A stretch of DNA of 64,000 nt, from the NCBI GenBank assembly GCA_035533095.1, contig DATLUM010000037.1, positions 1 through 64,000 of the forward strand, read 5' to 3'. Origin of the DNA: Acidimicrobiales bacterium. GTDB lineage: Bacteria; Actinomycetota; Acidimicrobiia; Acidimicrobiales; Palsa-688. Shown in pieces: positions 8,225 to 15,991 of this stretch. The notes under the pieces are model-generated. The model was not told the origin of the DNA. It saw only the letters and a list, made by a program, of their open reading frames with translations, and ran no database searches. Made by a program: the position numbers and the translations under genes. Each line of letters starts with the position of its first letter. The stretch's first letter is position 1.

Positions 8225-8492
8225 CGGGTTTGGGCATGCCCCCGCGCGGCAAGCACGGGGTTCCGAGTCGGCACCATTAGCCCAGAATGCACTCAAGCAG
8301 GGAATTGAACGGCGTGCCCTGAGAGGGGGCGAACGCGCCGGTCTCGCGCCTTCTCGCATGACCGCATTTTCCGAGATAGCGCGTCTCTCGACTTCGGGAC
8401 GGGCCGTGTCTTTTGCGCCCAGGGGCTAGTCATACAGAGCCGGACAAAACGACCTTCTAACCATTCGCCTAGTCATTGCCCGATAGGCAGGC
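8225..8492. other. intergenic stretch before the repeat/CAP gene
   Basis: No convincing gene is seen. A short open frame at 8181-8429 has no family features. TAGTCAT occurs at about 8428 and 8471 in an AT-richer part that may hold the promoter of the next gene, but no clear -35/-10 pair is visible. No riboswitch pattern was recognised. Confidence 0.4.
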
Positions 8493-10055
8493 ATGGCTAT
8501 CGGAGAATTCACGGGGGCGGACCGAGGGCCCGCTGCCCTCGAATCACGCAAGGTAAGAGCTCTTGGCGCTGCGGTCGCGGCACTGCTGGCTCTCGGTGTT
8601 GGCGGCGTCACCGCGCTCGGCGTTTCAGCCCGCAGGAGCCCTGCGGTGGGCAGCACTCTGGCGCCGGCGGCGACCTCCAACCTGCAACCCGGACCGAGCC
8701 TCACCGGCGCGCGCGTTCGGGGCACGCAGGGTGCGCGCGCGGCCGGCGAGGCGATCCGCCCCGGTGGCAACGGATACTGGACGGCATACGGCAACGGCGC
8801 GGTGGTCGCCAACTCGCCGGCGCCCGTGCTCGGAGACATGGCGGGCACACGGCTCTCGAAACCCGTAGTGGAAATGTCCGAGACGCCTGACAACAACGGC
8901 TACTGGTTGGTGGCTTCGGATGGTGGCGTGTTCAACTTCGGCGACGCCGGCTATTTCGGGTCGACTGGCAACATCAAGTTGAACAGGCCGGTGGTAGGTA
9001 TGGCGTCGACTCCGGATGGTCATGGCTACTGGTTGGTGGCTTCGGATGGCGGGGTGTTCAGCTTCGGTGATGCTGGCTATTTCGGGTCGACTGGCAACAT
9101 CAAGTTGAACAGGCCGGTGGTAGGTATGGCGTCGACTCCCGATGGTCACGGCTACTGGTTGGTGGCTTCGGATGGTGGCGTGTTCAACTTCGGCGACGCC
9201 GGCTTCTACGGGTCCACCGGATCCGTGAAGTTGAACCAACCCGTGGTGGGCGTGGCGTCTTCGCCCGACGGGAGCGGCTACTGGCTGGTTGCCTCCGACG
9301 GCGGCATCTTCACCTTCGGCGACGCCGCTTTCCACGGCTCGGCCGCCAACAGCTACCCGCAAGCCGGCGAGCATGCCATCGGCGTCGCCTCCGCCGGCGG
9401 CGGCGGTTACTGGATCGAAAACGACGCCGGAGCCGTGACCTCCATGGACGCCCCAGTGGCCGCGTCGTCCGCACCGACCGCCCAGGGCGGGTCGCCGATG
9501 CCGGTCAACGAGGACCCTTCCCAGTCCGAGCCTCCGTCATCCGACTTCTACTCCGCCTGCTTCGGGAGTTCGTACAGTGCTTCGGCGTGTGATCAATCGG
9601 CGCTCTCCAACGTCGACAACGCACTTGCCAGCGAGGGATACGGCCCGCTGTCGCTGCCGTCCAACTACTCGAACCTGTCGATCGCGGCGCAGCTGATCGC
9701 GGTGGCCAACGCCGAGCGCACCGTCCGGGGTCTGCCGGCGATGCCGGAGAACGGCAGTCTCGACTCGAGGGCGTACCAGGGAGCGCAGGCGGGCAGCGAC
9801 CCCACCGGCCCGTCGGGCTACGCGTGGGGATCCAACCTCGCCATGGGATACCCGACCGCCCTGTCAGCCGACTACGTGTGGATGTACGACGACGGGACCA
9901 ACAGCCCCAACGTGGACTGCCAATCGGCCGGGGACTCGGGCTGCTGGGGGCACCGCCACAACATCCTCATACAAGGCGGCGGCCACGCCGGAGCCGCCCT
10001 CTACGACAACGGCGGATCTCCAAACCTCACCCAGCTCTTCGTCGTCAACTACTGA
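8493..10055 (+). CDS. exported protein: 42-residue repeats plus CAP/SCP domain
   Basis: A 520-residue protein. Residues about 24-45 (VRALGAAVAALLALGVGGV) form a signal or anchor helix. Residues 94-305 hold five repeats of about 42 residues ([20 protein letters not shown]...LNRPVVGMAS), likely a blade-like beta fold. A Ser/Pro-rich linker leads to a C-terminal CAP/SCP-like domain with LIAVANAERTVRGLPAM, WGSNLAMGY and GCWGHRHNIL (from 483). In this superfamily the conserved His/Glu pocket often has unknown activity. The repeats may bind a surface polymer and the CAP domain act there. The same repeats occur in the proteins ending at 30437 and 34589. Confidence 0.82.
   Translation: MAIGEFTGADRGPAALESRKVRALGAAVAALLALGVGGVTALGVSARRSPAVGSTLAPAATSNLQPGPSLTGARVRGTQGARAAGEAIRPGGNGYWTAYGNGAVVANSPAPVLGDMAGTRLSKPVVEMSETPDNNGYWLVASDGGVFNFGDAGYFGSTGNIKLNRPVVGMASTPDGHGYWLVASDGGVFSFGDAGYFGSTGNIKLNRPVVGMASTPDGHGYWLVASDGGVFNFGDAGFYGSTGSVKLNQPVVGVASSPDGSGYWLVASDGGIFTFGDAAFHGSAANSYPQAGEHAIGVASAGGGGYWIENDAGAVTSMDAPVAASSAPTAQGGSPMPVNEDPSQSEPPSSDFYSACFGSSYSASACDQSALSNVDNALASEGYGPLSLPSNYSNLSIAAQLIAVANAERTVRGLPAMPENGSLDSRAYQGAQAGSDPTGPSGYAWGSNLAMGYPTALSADYVWMYDDGTNSPNVDCQSAGDSGCWGHRHNILIQGGGHAGAALYDNGGSPNLTQLFVVNY
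8898..9275 (+). repeat. three tandem 126-bp coding repeats
   Basis: Units start at 8898, 9024 and 9150, each 126 bases, inside the CAP-domain gene. The first two differ at about 8 of 126 positions, mostly silent. More diverged units flank them (8772 and 9276). The closeness at DNA level suggests recent duplication or gene conversion. Confidence 0.9.
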
Positions 10056-10066
10056 TCCCCAAACCT

Positions 10067-10105
10067 CCCGCCGGTACCGCCTTGGCCCCTGGCGGTGCCG
10101 GCGGG
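10067..10105. terminator. bidirectional terminator hairpin
   Basis: A 15-bp stem with one G-U pair (CCCGCCGGTACCGCC against GGCGGTGCCGGCGGG) and a nine-base loop lies between two convergent genes. There is no T-run on either side. Confidence 0.6.
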
Positions 10106-10112
10106 CGCGTGT

Positions 10113-10976
10113 TCACCCTTCGACGGCGTCTCCGCCGGTACCCCAGTTGACCCAGGCCTCGAGCTTCTCCTCGTAGTCCTCGTCGTCGTCGCTGCCGGCC
10201 GGGACAGGCGCGTGCGCGTCCTCGTCGTGCGCGTCGCTGAGGTCGACCGCGGCCGTGGGCTCAGGCTCGGAGAGGGCTGCGTCTTTCTCCTCTGGCTCTT
10301 CGGCCTCGGCGTCCGGGATGATGCCGAGTGCTGTGGCGAGCGAGTCGCGCAGGTCGTTGAGAGTGCGGTGCGCTGCGGTCCGCTGATCCGAGAGGCGCGC
10401 CATCTCGGTGTCGAACGCCTCACGCGTCGCCTTCTGCTCGGCGGCCATGCGCGCCTCCTCTGCGCGGGTGTGGGAGATGACCTGCTCTGCCCATTGCTCG
10501 ATCTGGCGGGTGCGCGCAGCAGCGCGGCTGTCGGCTTCGGCCACGATGTCGGAGGCTTCGGCCCGCGCCGCGGCCTCGATCCGGCGCGCCTGCTCCTCGG
10601 CGCGCGAGGTAGCCGAACGCACCAGCTGCTCGGCGTTCTCGGCGCGCTGCTCGGCCGCTGTGACGATCTCTGCCGCGCGCGTCTCTGCACGCATGACGGT
10701 CTCCTCGGCGGTCTCCTCGGCCTGGCGCAGCAGGATCCCGATCCGCTCGCCGACGGCCAAGCCTGAGCGAGGCTTCTCGGAGCTCAGCCGGTCCTCGAGC
10801 TCCTTGATGCGGGCGTTGAGCCGGTTGATGTGGGACTGCAGCTGGCGGGTGTGCTCCTCTGCGGAGTCCACCTGCTCCAAGGCTTCGGCCAGGGAGTCGA
10901 GGTACTCGTCGACCTCCTCCCGGTCGTATCCGCGGAGGCTCACCGTGAACGATGGGTTGTGGGTCTTGGTCTCCAT
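10113..10976 (-). CDS. DivIVA-like coiled-coil protein
   Basis: A 287-residue protein. The N terminus (FTVSLRGYDREEVDEYLDSL) is the DivIVA domain signature that binds curved membrane at poles and septa. It is followed by a long Ala/Glu/Arg coiled coil from about 30 to 210 and an acidic disordered tail ending in WVNWGTGG. Actinobacterial DivIVA/Wag31 proteins organise polar growth. This one is more divergent and Ala-rich, so it may be a second family member. ATG 10976 begins a single-gene unit; the neighbours are unrelated secreted proteins. Confidence 0.78.
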   Translation of the reverse strand: METKTHNPSFTVSLRGYDREEVDEYLDSLAEALEQVDSAEEHTRQLQSHINRLNARIKELEDRLSSEKPRSGLAVGERIGILLRQAEETAEETVMRAETRAAEIVTAAEQRAENAEQLVRSATSRAEEQARRIEAAARAEASDIVAEADSRAAARTRQIEQWAEQVISHTRAEEARMAAEQKATREAFDTEMARLSDQRTAAHRTLNDLRDSLATALGIIPDAEAEEPEEKDAALSEPEPTAAVDLSDAHDEDAHAPVPAGSDDDEDYEEKLEAWVNWGTGGDAVEG

Positions 10977-11094
10977 GGGGACTCCCTCGTTTGGCGCGGC
11001 ACTGCTCGACGACCGCCCACGGTTCCCGCCGGGAGCCTTCCCCGCCCCTCATCCTCGCTTATCAAGCATTTGCGCGCAAGCACCCGCCGGCTCG

Positions 11095-12498
11095 TCAGGC
11101 CCCGCGGAATGCCTCGACGCGGTCGCCGGCAGGCACGAAGAGTGTCCCGCCGTGCGCGGCGAGGGTCGGGAAGGACCCCGCGATCGTGATCGCGTGCGTG
11201 TAAGTGAGCGCACCGGTCCGCGCGTCGAACCCGTCGAGGTGCCCGCCTCGGTCTACGGCCCATACGACGCCGCCGGCAACGACGGGCGGGCCGGGCCTGA
11301 GCGACGTGGCTTTCCACAGGACGCCGATGCTTCCCGCGTCGACCCGCAGCGCGTAGAGCCCGTCGAAGCAGGAGAGGAAGACGGTGGTGCCTGCAACCGC
11401 CGTTCCCCCGAAACCGCCGGCGCAGACCTTCGTGGTGTCGATGGCGCGCAGGTCGGGACCGAGCAGGTAAGCGACGCCCTCCTTGCCGACCTGGAGCAAG
11501 TCTCCGCCGGCGGTGATCGCCGGCGACGTTGACCCGAGGTCGCCGTCGGTCTCCGAGAGCGTCTCGAAGTCCGGCGCGGTGAAGGTGCCGACGACGGTGA
11601 GGTCGGGCGCGAGGCGGATGACGCTGTTGGCGTCGCCGGGCGGGTTCACCGGCAGGCCGTTGCCGGTGGTCACCAGGAGGTCGCCGGCGCTGTCGACGAC
11701 CGCGCCCGGCGGAGCCCAGATTCCCGCCCGGGCCGCCGGGGTGGTGTAGGTGACCGGTCGCGGCGCGCTGTTCTTGGTCGAGAAGCCGACGAGCTGGCCG
11801 TGATAGTCGCCGCAGTCGCCGTAAAGCCCTCCGTAGGGGATGTAGACGCGGTCGTGGGCGAGTGCGAGCGCGCCGCGCTGCTGTTCGGTGGCCGGGTTCG
11901 AGCCGGCGGGGTCTGCGGGCCGTGATGCGGCAATGCTCCCGTCTGTGAGGCGCAGCGCCCAGAGTGTGTGCTTCGCCGGCAACCCGGAAAAGGTCACCAC
12001 CCAGACCAACCCCGATGCCGGGTCGATCACCGGTGTGCCCGTGATTCCCGATGGGTCGATGTCACCGCACGGCAGCGACGAGCCGCTCACGGGGCTCGAG
12101 AGGTGGCGGCGCCATTGGATGATGCCGTCTGAGGGGTTGAGGGAGTAGACGGAGTCGTCCTCAGTGGCCACGACGACGGCCTGGCTCGTGACGAGCGGCT
12201 GCGCGTAGACGGCGCCGTCGAGGGTTGGGCTGGTCCAGGACAGCCGAATCTTGCCGGCGGGTGGCGATGTCGGATCGTCGGCGCTGCGCTGAGCGTCGTG
12301 GCCGTAGGTGAACCAGCCAGACTGCGCCACCGGCCCAGGTTCTTTGTTCGCCCCCGGTGCAGCCGTCGCTCCCGGTGCAGCCGTCGCACGTGTCGTCTGC
12401 GGTGGCGCTGTGCGAACCGGGCCGCCGGGTTGGGTCGAGGAGCACCCTGCTGTGGCGGCGGCCGTGATCAGGGAGATGGCTGTTAGCTGCCGGCGCAC
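11095..12498 (-). CDS. PQQ-like beta-propeller lipoprotein
   Basis: A 467-residue protein with a lipoprotein signal (ITAAATAGC, lipidated Cys19), a Thr/Ala/Pro linker, then repeated blades such as VYAQPLVTSQAVVVATEDDSVY, GIIQWRRHL, GDLLVTTGNGLP and GLYALRVDAG. These match PQQ-binding-like propellers of the BamB type, used as scaffolds or, with added residues, quinoprotein dehydrogenases. No convincing PQQ-ligand set could be confirmed, so a structural role at the outer face of the membrane is more likely. It stands alone on its strand. Confidence 0.75.
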   Translation of the reverse strand: MRRQLTAISLITAAATAGCSSTQPGGPVRTAPPQTTRATAAPGATAAPGANKEPGPVAQSGWFTYGHDAQRSADDPTSPPAGKIRLSWTSPTLDGAVYAQPLVTSQAVVVATEDDSVYSLNPSDGIIQWRRHLSSPVSGSSLPCGDIDPSGITGTPVIDPASGLVWVVTFSGLPAKHTLWALRLTDGSIAASRPADPAGSNPATEQQRGALALAHDRVYIPYGGLYGDCGDYHGQLVGFSTKNSAPRPVTYTTPAARAGIWAPPGAVVDSAGDLLVTTGNGLPVNPPGDANSVIRLAPDLTVVGTFTAPDFETLSETDGDLGSTSPAITAGGDLLQVGKEGVAYLLGPDLRAIDTTKVCAGGFGGTAVAGTTVFLSCFDGLYALRVDAGSIGVLWKATSLRPGPPVVAGGVVWAVDRGGHLDGFDARTGALTYTHAITIAGSFPTLAAHGGTLFVPAGDRVEAFRGA

Positions 12499-12606
12499 GA
12501 CTACAGGATCCCAGAGGACCCGTCGCTTGTGCGGGCTGCTCTAGTGGGAGCGGCGGGTACCACGACTAGACATACGGAAGTTCGAGACGACGAACCAGGA
12601 GGTCCA

Positions 12607-13380
12607 ATGAGCGACGCCGCACCGAATGACGGCCTGATCGCTGGAACCGTGACCATCACGGGCGCCGGCGGTGACCCGATCGAGGCCTACCTGGCCCAGC
12701 CCACCGGTGACGACGCCCCGTACGGCGGGGTGGTGGTCATCCACCACATGCCCGGCTACGACGAGGCGACCAAGGAGATCACCCGTCGTTTCGCTCATCA
12801 CCGCTACATCGCCATCTGCCCCAACCTGTACACACGGGAGGCCCCGGGGGCCGACCCGGACGACGCGGCGGCCGCGGCGCGCGCCGCCGGCGGGGTTGCG
12901 GACGAGCGGTTGCTCGGCGACGTCGGCGGTGCAGCCGACTATGTGAGATCGCTGCCGGCGTCGAACGGCAAGGTGGGGACGATCGGGTATTGCTCGGGGG
13001 GGAGGCAGTCGTTTCTGGCGGCCTGCAGCCTTGCGCTCGATGCCGCTGCGGATTGCTACGGCGCCTTCGTGGTCTCGCGACCCCCGGAGGGATTGCCCTT
13101 GAAGGTCGGCCCGGTCGCCCACCTCGCGCCTCATCTTGGCTGCCCGCTGCTCGGGCTGTTCGGGGCGGAGGACAAGTATCCGGCGTCCGAGGAGACCGAG
13201 GCGCTGGCCGCCATGTTGAAAGAAGCAGGCAAGGACTTCGAGTTCCACACGTTCGACAACGCCGGACACGGGTTCTTTTCCGTGGATCGCCCCAGCTACC
13301 GCCAGGAGGCGGCGCAGGAGGGCTGGGCGATGATCTGGGACTTCTTCGGGCGGCACCTCGCCGGCGGCAGGGCGGCCTGA
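12607..13380 (+). CDS. dienelactone hydrolase family protein
   Basis: An alpha/beta hydrolase of 257 residues. The nucleophile is cysteine in GYCSGG (Cys129), with Asp189 (GAEDKYP) and His221 (NAGHGFF) completing the Cys-Asp-His triad of dienelactone hydrolases, which open lactone rings in aromatic degradation. The same fold acts on other esters, so the substrate is open. ATG 12607 has AGGAGG at 12597-12602; the frame is open further upstream but without such a site. It is followed after two bases by a DUF6295 gene, so they form an operon. Confidence 0.85.
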   Translation: MSDAAPNDGLIAGTVTITGAGGDPIEAYLAQPTGDDAPYGGVVVIHHMPGYDEATKEITRRFAHHRYIAICPNLYTREAPGADPDDAAAAARAAGGVADERLLGDVGGAADYVRSLPASNGKVGTIGYCSGGRQSFLAACSLALDAAADCYGAFVVSRPPEGLPLKVGPVAHLAPHLGCPLLGLFGAEDKYPASEETEALAAMLKEAGKDFEFHTFDNAGHGFFSVDRPSYRQEAAQEGWAMIWDFFGRHLAGGRAA

Positions 13381-13382
13381 TC

Positions 13383-13655
13383 GTGTGCACTTACGAGACC
13401 GTCAACGTCGAGGCGACGGGCAGCGGCAAAGGCGCCAGCGGCTGGTTCAAGCTGGCGCGCGCGACGGTGTACTTCGATCACCCGGTCCACGCCCAAGCGG
13501 AGCACACCCTCAACATCGACCTTGCCAACCCGCAGCTGGGGCCATCAGCGCGGGTCGCCCTGGAGCTCGACCCGTCGTCGGCCCGGGCACTCGCCGGCGC
13601 GATCCTCGAGATCCTGGACTCGGCGCCGGCGGCGCCTCTCGCCGGCGGGAGTTGA
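13383..13655 (+). CDS. DUF6295-family small protein
   Basis: A 90-residue protein starting at GTG 13383, two bases after the hydrolase stop. It has the features I associate with DUF6295: CTYETVNVEATGSGKGASGW at the N terminus, then ATVYFDHPVHAQAEHTLNID and GPSARVALELDPSSARALA. Function is unknown. The short spacing implies co-translation with the dienelactone hydrolase. The compact conserved core with several His and acidic residues could bind metal, but that is a guess. Confidence 0.72.
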   Translation: MCTYETVNVEATGSGKGASGWFKLARATVYFDHPVHAQAEHTLNIDLANPQLGPSARVALELDPSSARALAGAILEILDSAPAAPLAGGS

Positions 13656-13668
13656 AGCGCTCCCGGCC

Positions 13669-13720
13669 GGGTGGCCGATCGATGCGGGTGGCCGATCGAT
13701 GCGGGTGGCCCGATCGATGC
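13669..13720. repeat. three tandem 17-18 bp repeats
   Basis: The unit GGGTGGCCGATCGATGC occurs at 13669-13685, 13686-13702 and, with one extra C, 13703-13720. It lies in the gap between convergent genes, directly before a long palindrome. Confidence 0.85.
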
Positions 13721-13723
13721 GAG

Positions 13724-13764
13724 TGGGTAGCCCAAGTATCGAAATTCGATAGCTGGATTACCCA
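13724..13764. repeat. 41-bp interrupted palindrome
   Basis: TATCGAA-A-TTCGATA (13737-13751) forms a perfect core. Two further arms pair outside it: CCA/TGG and TGGGTA/TACCCA, separated by two-base mismatched pairs. The element is AT-rich for this region. It could be an operator, a REP-like element or a processed hairpin. Confidence 0.75.
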
Positions 13765-13771
13765 GTAGTCC

Positions 13772-13803
13772 CGCCGGCGCCCGTTCCGCCACGGGCGCCG
13801 GCG
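13772..13803. terminator. bidirectional terminator hairpin
   Basis: A perfect 13-bp GC stem (CGCCGGCGCCCGT at 13772-13784 with its complement 13791-13803) and six-base loop lies between the DUF6295 gene and the convergent pilT-like gene. No T-run. Confidence 0.6.
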
Positions 13804-13850
13804 TCTCCGCCCGCCGAACCGGGGAACTCGGACGTGTTTACGGGAGGGTT

Positions 13851-14930
13851 CTAGACCGCGAGGACCCCTGCAGTTTCCAGCGCGACGCGCAGGTCGTGCG
13901 GGTTGGTGGAGGCGGCCAGCGCAGAGCGCAGCGAAATAGTGCCGCTCTTGACCAGCCCGAAGAGGCTCTGGTCGAAGGTCTGCATGCCGAGGTACTCGCC
14001 GTCCGATATCTGCTCCTCGATCGAGTCGCCGCTGGCGGCGGGCTCGATGATCTTGTCGGCGATCCGTCCGGTGACCACCATCGCCTCTATCGCCGCAGCG
14101 CGGCCTTCTCCGCTGGCCAGCGGAACCAGGCGCTGGGAGATCACGCCCTTGAGGACACCGGCGAGTGTGAGTCGCACCTGGCGCTGCTGGTAGGAGGGGA
14201 AGAAGTCGACGATGCGGTTGACCGTGTCGGTCGCGTTGGCGGTGTGGAGGGTCGACAGGACCAGGTGGCCGGTCTCGGCAGCGCTCAAGGCCGCGTTGAC
14301 GGTCTCGGTGTCGCGCATCTCGCCGATGAAGATGACGTCGGGATCCTGGCGCAGCACCCGGCGCATCGCCTGCGAGTAGTCCTCGGTGTCGGTGCCGATC
14401 TCGCGCTGCCAGATGACCGAGCGCTTGTCGCTGTGGATGACCTCGATCGGGTCCTCGATCGTGACGATCTTGCACGCGCGTGTGCTGTTGATGTGGTCGA
14501 TCATCGCGGCGAGGGTGGTCGTCTTGCCCGAACCGGTCGGTCCGGTCACCAGGATCATCCCCCGGTGCTCGTTGGCGAGGCGGGTGACGATCGGGGGGAG
14601 CCCCAGCTCGTCGGCAGTGACGGCGACCGGCAGCACGCGGCGCAAGACGATGGCCGCGCTACCGCGCTGCCTGCACGCGTTGCCGCGAAATCGCCCGACT
14701 CCGGTGATCGAAAGAGAGAAGTCGGCCTCACCGGTGCGCTCGTACTCGGCGTAGCGGTCGCTGGGGAGCACCTTGGCCAGCATCGCTTGAATGGTTCCGG
14801 CGCTCACCGGGGGGAATGGCGCCGGGCGCAGGTCGGAATTGACTCGCACCCGGGGCGGGCTGTTCGCGCCAAGGTGCAGGTCCGAACCTCCCTGCTCGAT
14901 CAGGTGGGACAGGATTGATGCTAGGTCCAC
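13851..14930 (-). CDS. pilT: PilT-family twitching ATPase
   Basis: Hexameric ATPase that drives type IV pilus retraction. The 359 residues carry the N-terminal PAS-like domain (GGSDLHLGANSPPRVRVN), Walker A GPTGSGKTTT (130-139), the Asp box IVTIEDPIEVIH, Walker B DPDVIFIGEMRD (196-207) and the His box STLHTANA (226-233). The length is normal. No other pilus gene is next to it, so partners must be elsewhere, and it may serve a tight-adherence-like or other secretion ATPase role. Confidence 0.9.
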   Translation of the reverse strand: MDLASILSHLIEQGGSDLHLGANSPPRVRVNSDLRPAPFPPVSAGTIQAMLAKVLPSDRYAEYERTGEADFSLSITGVGRFRGNACRQRGSAAIVLRRVLPVAVTADELGLPPIVTRLANEHRGMILVTGPTGSGKTTTLAAMIDHINSTRACKIVTIEDPIEVIHSDKRSVIWQREIGTDTEDYSQAMRRVLRQDPDVIFIGEMRDTETVNAALSAAETGHLVLSTLHTANATDTVNRIVDFFPSYQQRQVRLTLAGVLKGVISQRLVPLASGEGRAAAIEAMVVTGRIADKIIEPAASGDSIEEQISDGEYLGMQTFDQSLFGLVKSGTISLRSALAASTNPHDLRVALETAGVLAV

Positions 14931-14973
14931 CCGCGGGTTATCGGCAGGGTGGGTGGGTGCCTGTACTGAAGAG

Positions 14974-15852
14974 TCAGCTGCTGCTCGACCCGGCCTGCTG
15001 GACGTCCTGGAGGAACTGCTTGAAGCTGACGACGTCCGACGACGGCGGCGCAGAGATGTTCACCGGAACCCCATAGTGGTCAACATTGAGATTCATCACC
15101 ACGGACGAGCCCGATGAGACCGCCCCCATGTCGAGGTTCACCGACATCTGGCGGACCAGATGCGAGGAGTCGAGCCAGATCGTGATCGTCGGCGGTTGCA
15201 TCTGCTGGATCGCGCTCTGGATCTGAGATGCCTGGCTCGAGTCGAATCCCATCTGGGACAGCTCGGTGGTGGCGGCTTTGAGCATCGATGCCTTGGTCGG
15301 AACGATCGAGAATCCGGTCGTGCTGTTCCCGTCGATCGTCTTCTGACCCAGGGGAGTGACCGACGCGCCCTGCTGTTCGAGCACCTTGAGCTGGGCGAAC
15401 GGGTCGGAGCCGAAGATGTCCTGACCGGAACTCGGCACAGGCAGGCTCACCCAGTCCTTGCCGGTGAGGTCGGCGAAGCTCGAACTCCCGAAGTTGCCTC
15501 CCATGTACAGCTGACCGGAGGCGAGCAGTTCCTTGATGTTGATCGACTGGCCGGAGACTTTGGTCGAGAGGTTCAGCGACATCGCCTGCGAAACGAAGTC
15601 GGCAGCACCCGTTCCGGTGAGGGGAAGGTGCTGGCCGGCGACCGAGATCGTGCCGCTGAGCGTCAGGTCGGCTGTCTTCTGGTCGAGGGTGGTGTGGGCC
15701 GACTCGGCGACGAGGGCTGCCGGCGTGACGGTCACCGACTGCGTCGTCGCGCGCGAGCAGGCTCCCGCGAGCGCCGTAACCCCGACTGCCGCGACCGCCA
15801 GGCAGCGGACAGCACGGGACCTCGAAAACGATGCCCCCGTTCGAATCCTCAT
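14974..15852 (-). CDS. LppX/LolA-like lipoprotein
   Basis: A 292-residue exported protein with a basic N terminus, hydrophobic helix and lipobox-like LAGAC (Cys32). The mature part reads TTLDQKTADLTLSGTISV, TGTGAADFVSQAMSLNLST, and LVRQMSVNLDMG, the pattern of half-barrel lipid-binding lipoproteins (LppX/LprG and LolA types) that ferry lipids or report on the envelope. It follows the PilT-like gene on the same strand with about 40 bases between them. Substrate is unknown. Confidence 0.68.
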   Translation of the reverse strand: MRIRTGASFSRSRAVRCLAVAAVGVTALAGACSRATTQSVTVTPAALVAESAHTTLDQKTADLTLSGTISVAGQHLPLTGTGAADFVSQAMSLNLSTKVSGQSINIKELLASGQLYMGGNFGSSSFADLTGKDWVSLPVPSSGQDIFGSDPFAQLKVLEQQGASVTPLGQKTIDGNSTTGFSIVPTKASMLKAATTELSQMGFDSSQASQIQSAIQQMQPPTITIWLDSSHLVRQMSVNLDMGAVSSGSSVVMNLNVDHYGVPVNISAPPSSDVVSFKQFLQDVQQAGSSSS

Positions 15853-15991
15853 TGTCCCTCCCCGTCGAACGACGGGCCCCCCACCTTGAGCGACGCCGCC
15901 TGCGTTTTGCGCGATTCGGCATCTATGGGATGCTCAATCGAGCGAGAACGGATCCTAGGACGGTGAGACGAGTGCTGCGAGGCAAGAAGCC

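Noticed and set aside
8225-8492. Possible c-di-AMP riboswitch upstream of the CAP-domain gene
   Set aside because: Conserved blocks of that class are missing; only GC-rich sequence and a short direct repeat are seen.
8772-9400. CRISPR-like regular repeats
   Set aside because: The repeats are 126-bp in-frame coding units with no spacers and belong to a protein repeat.
12990-13382. Upstream part of the 221-codon frame ending at 13655
   Set aside because: It is a shadow of the dienelactone hydrolase gene; only the DUF6295-like end is real.
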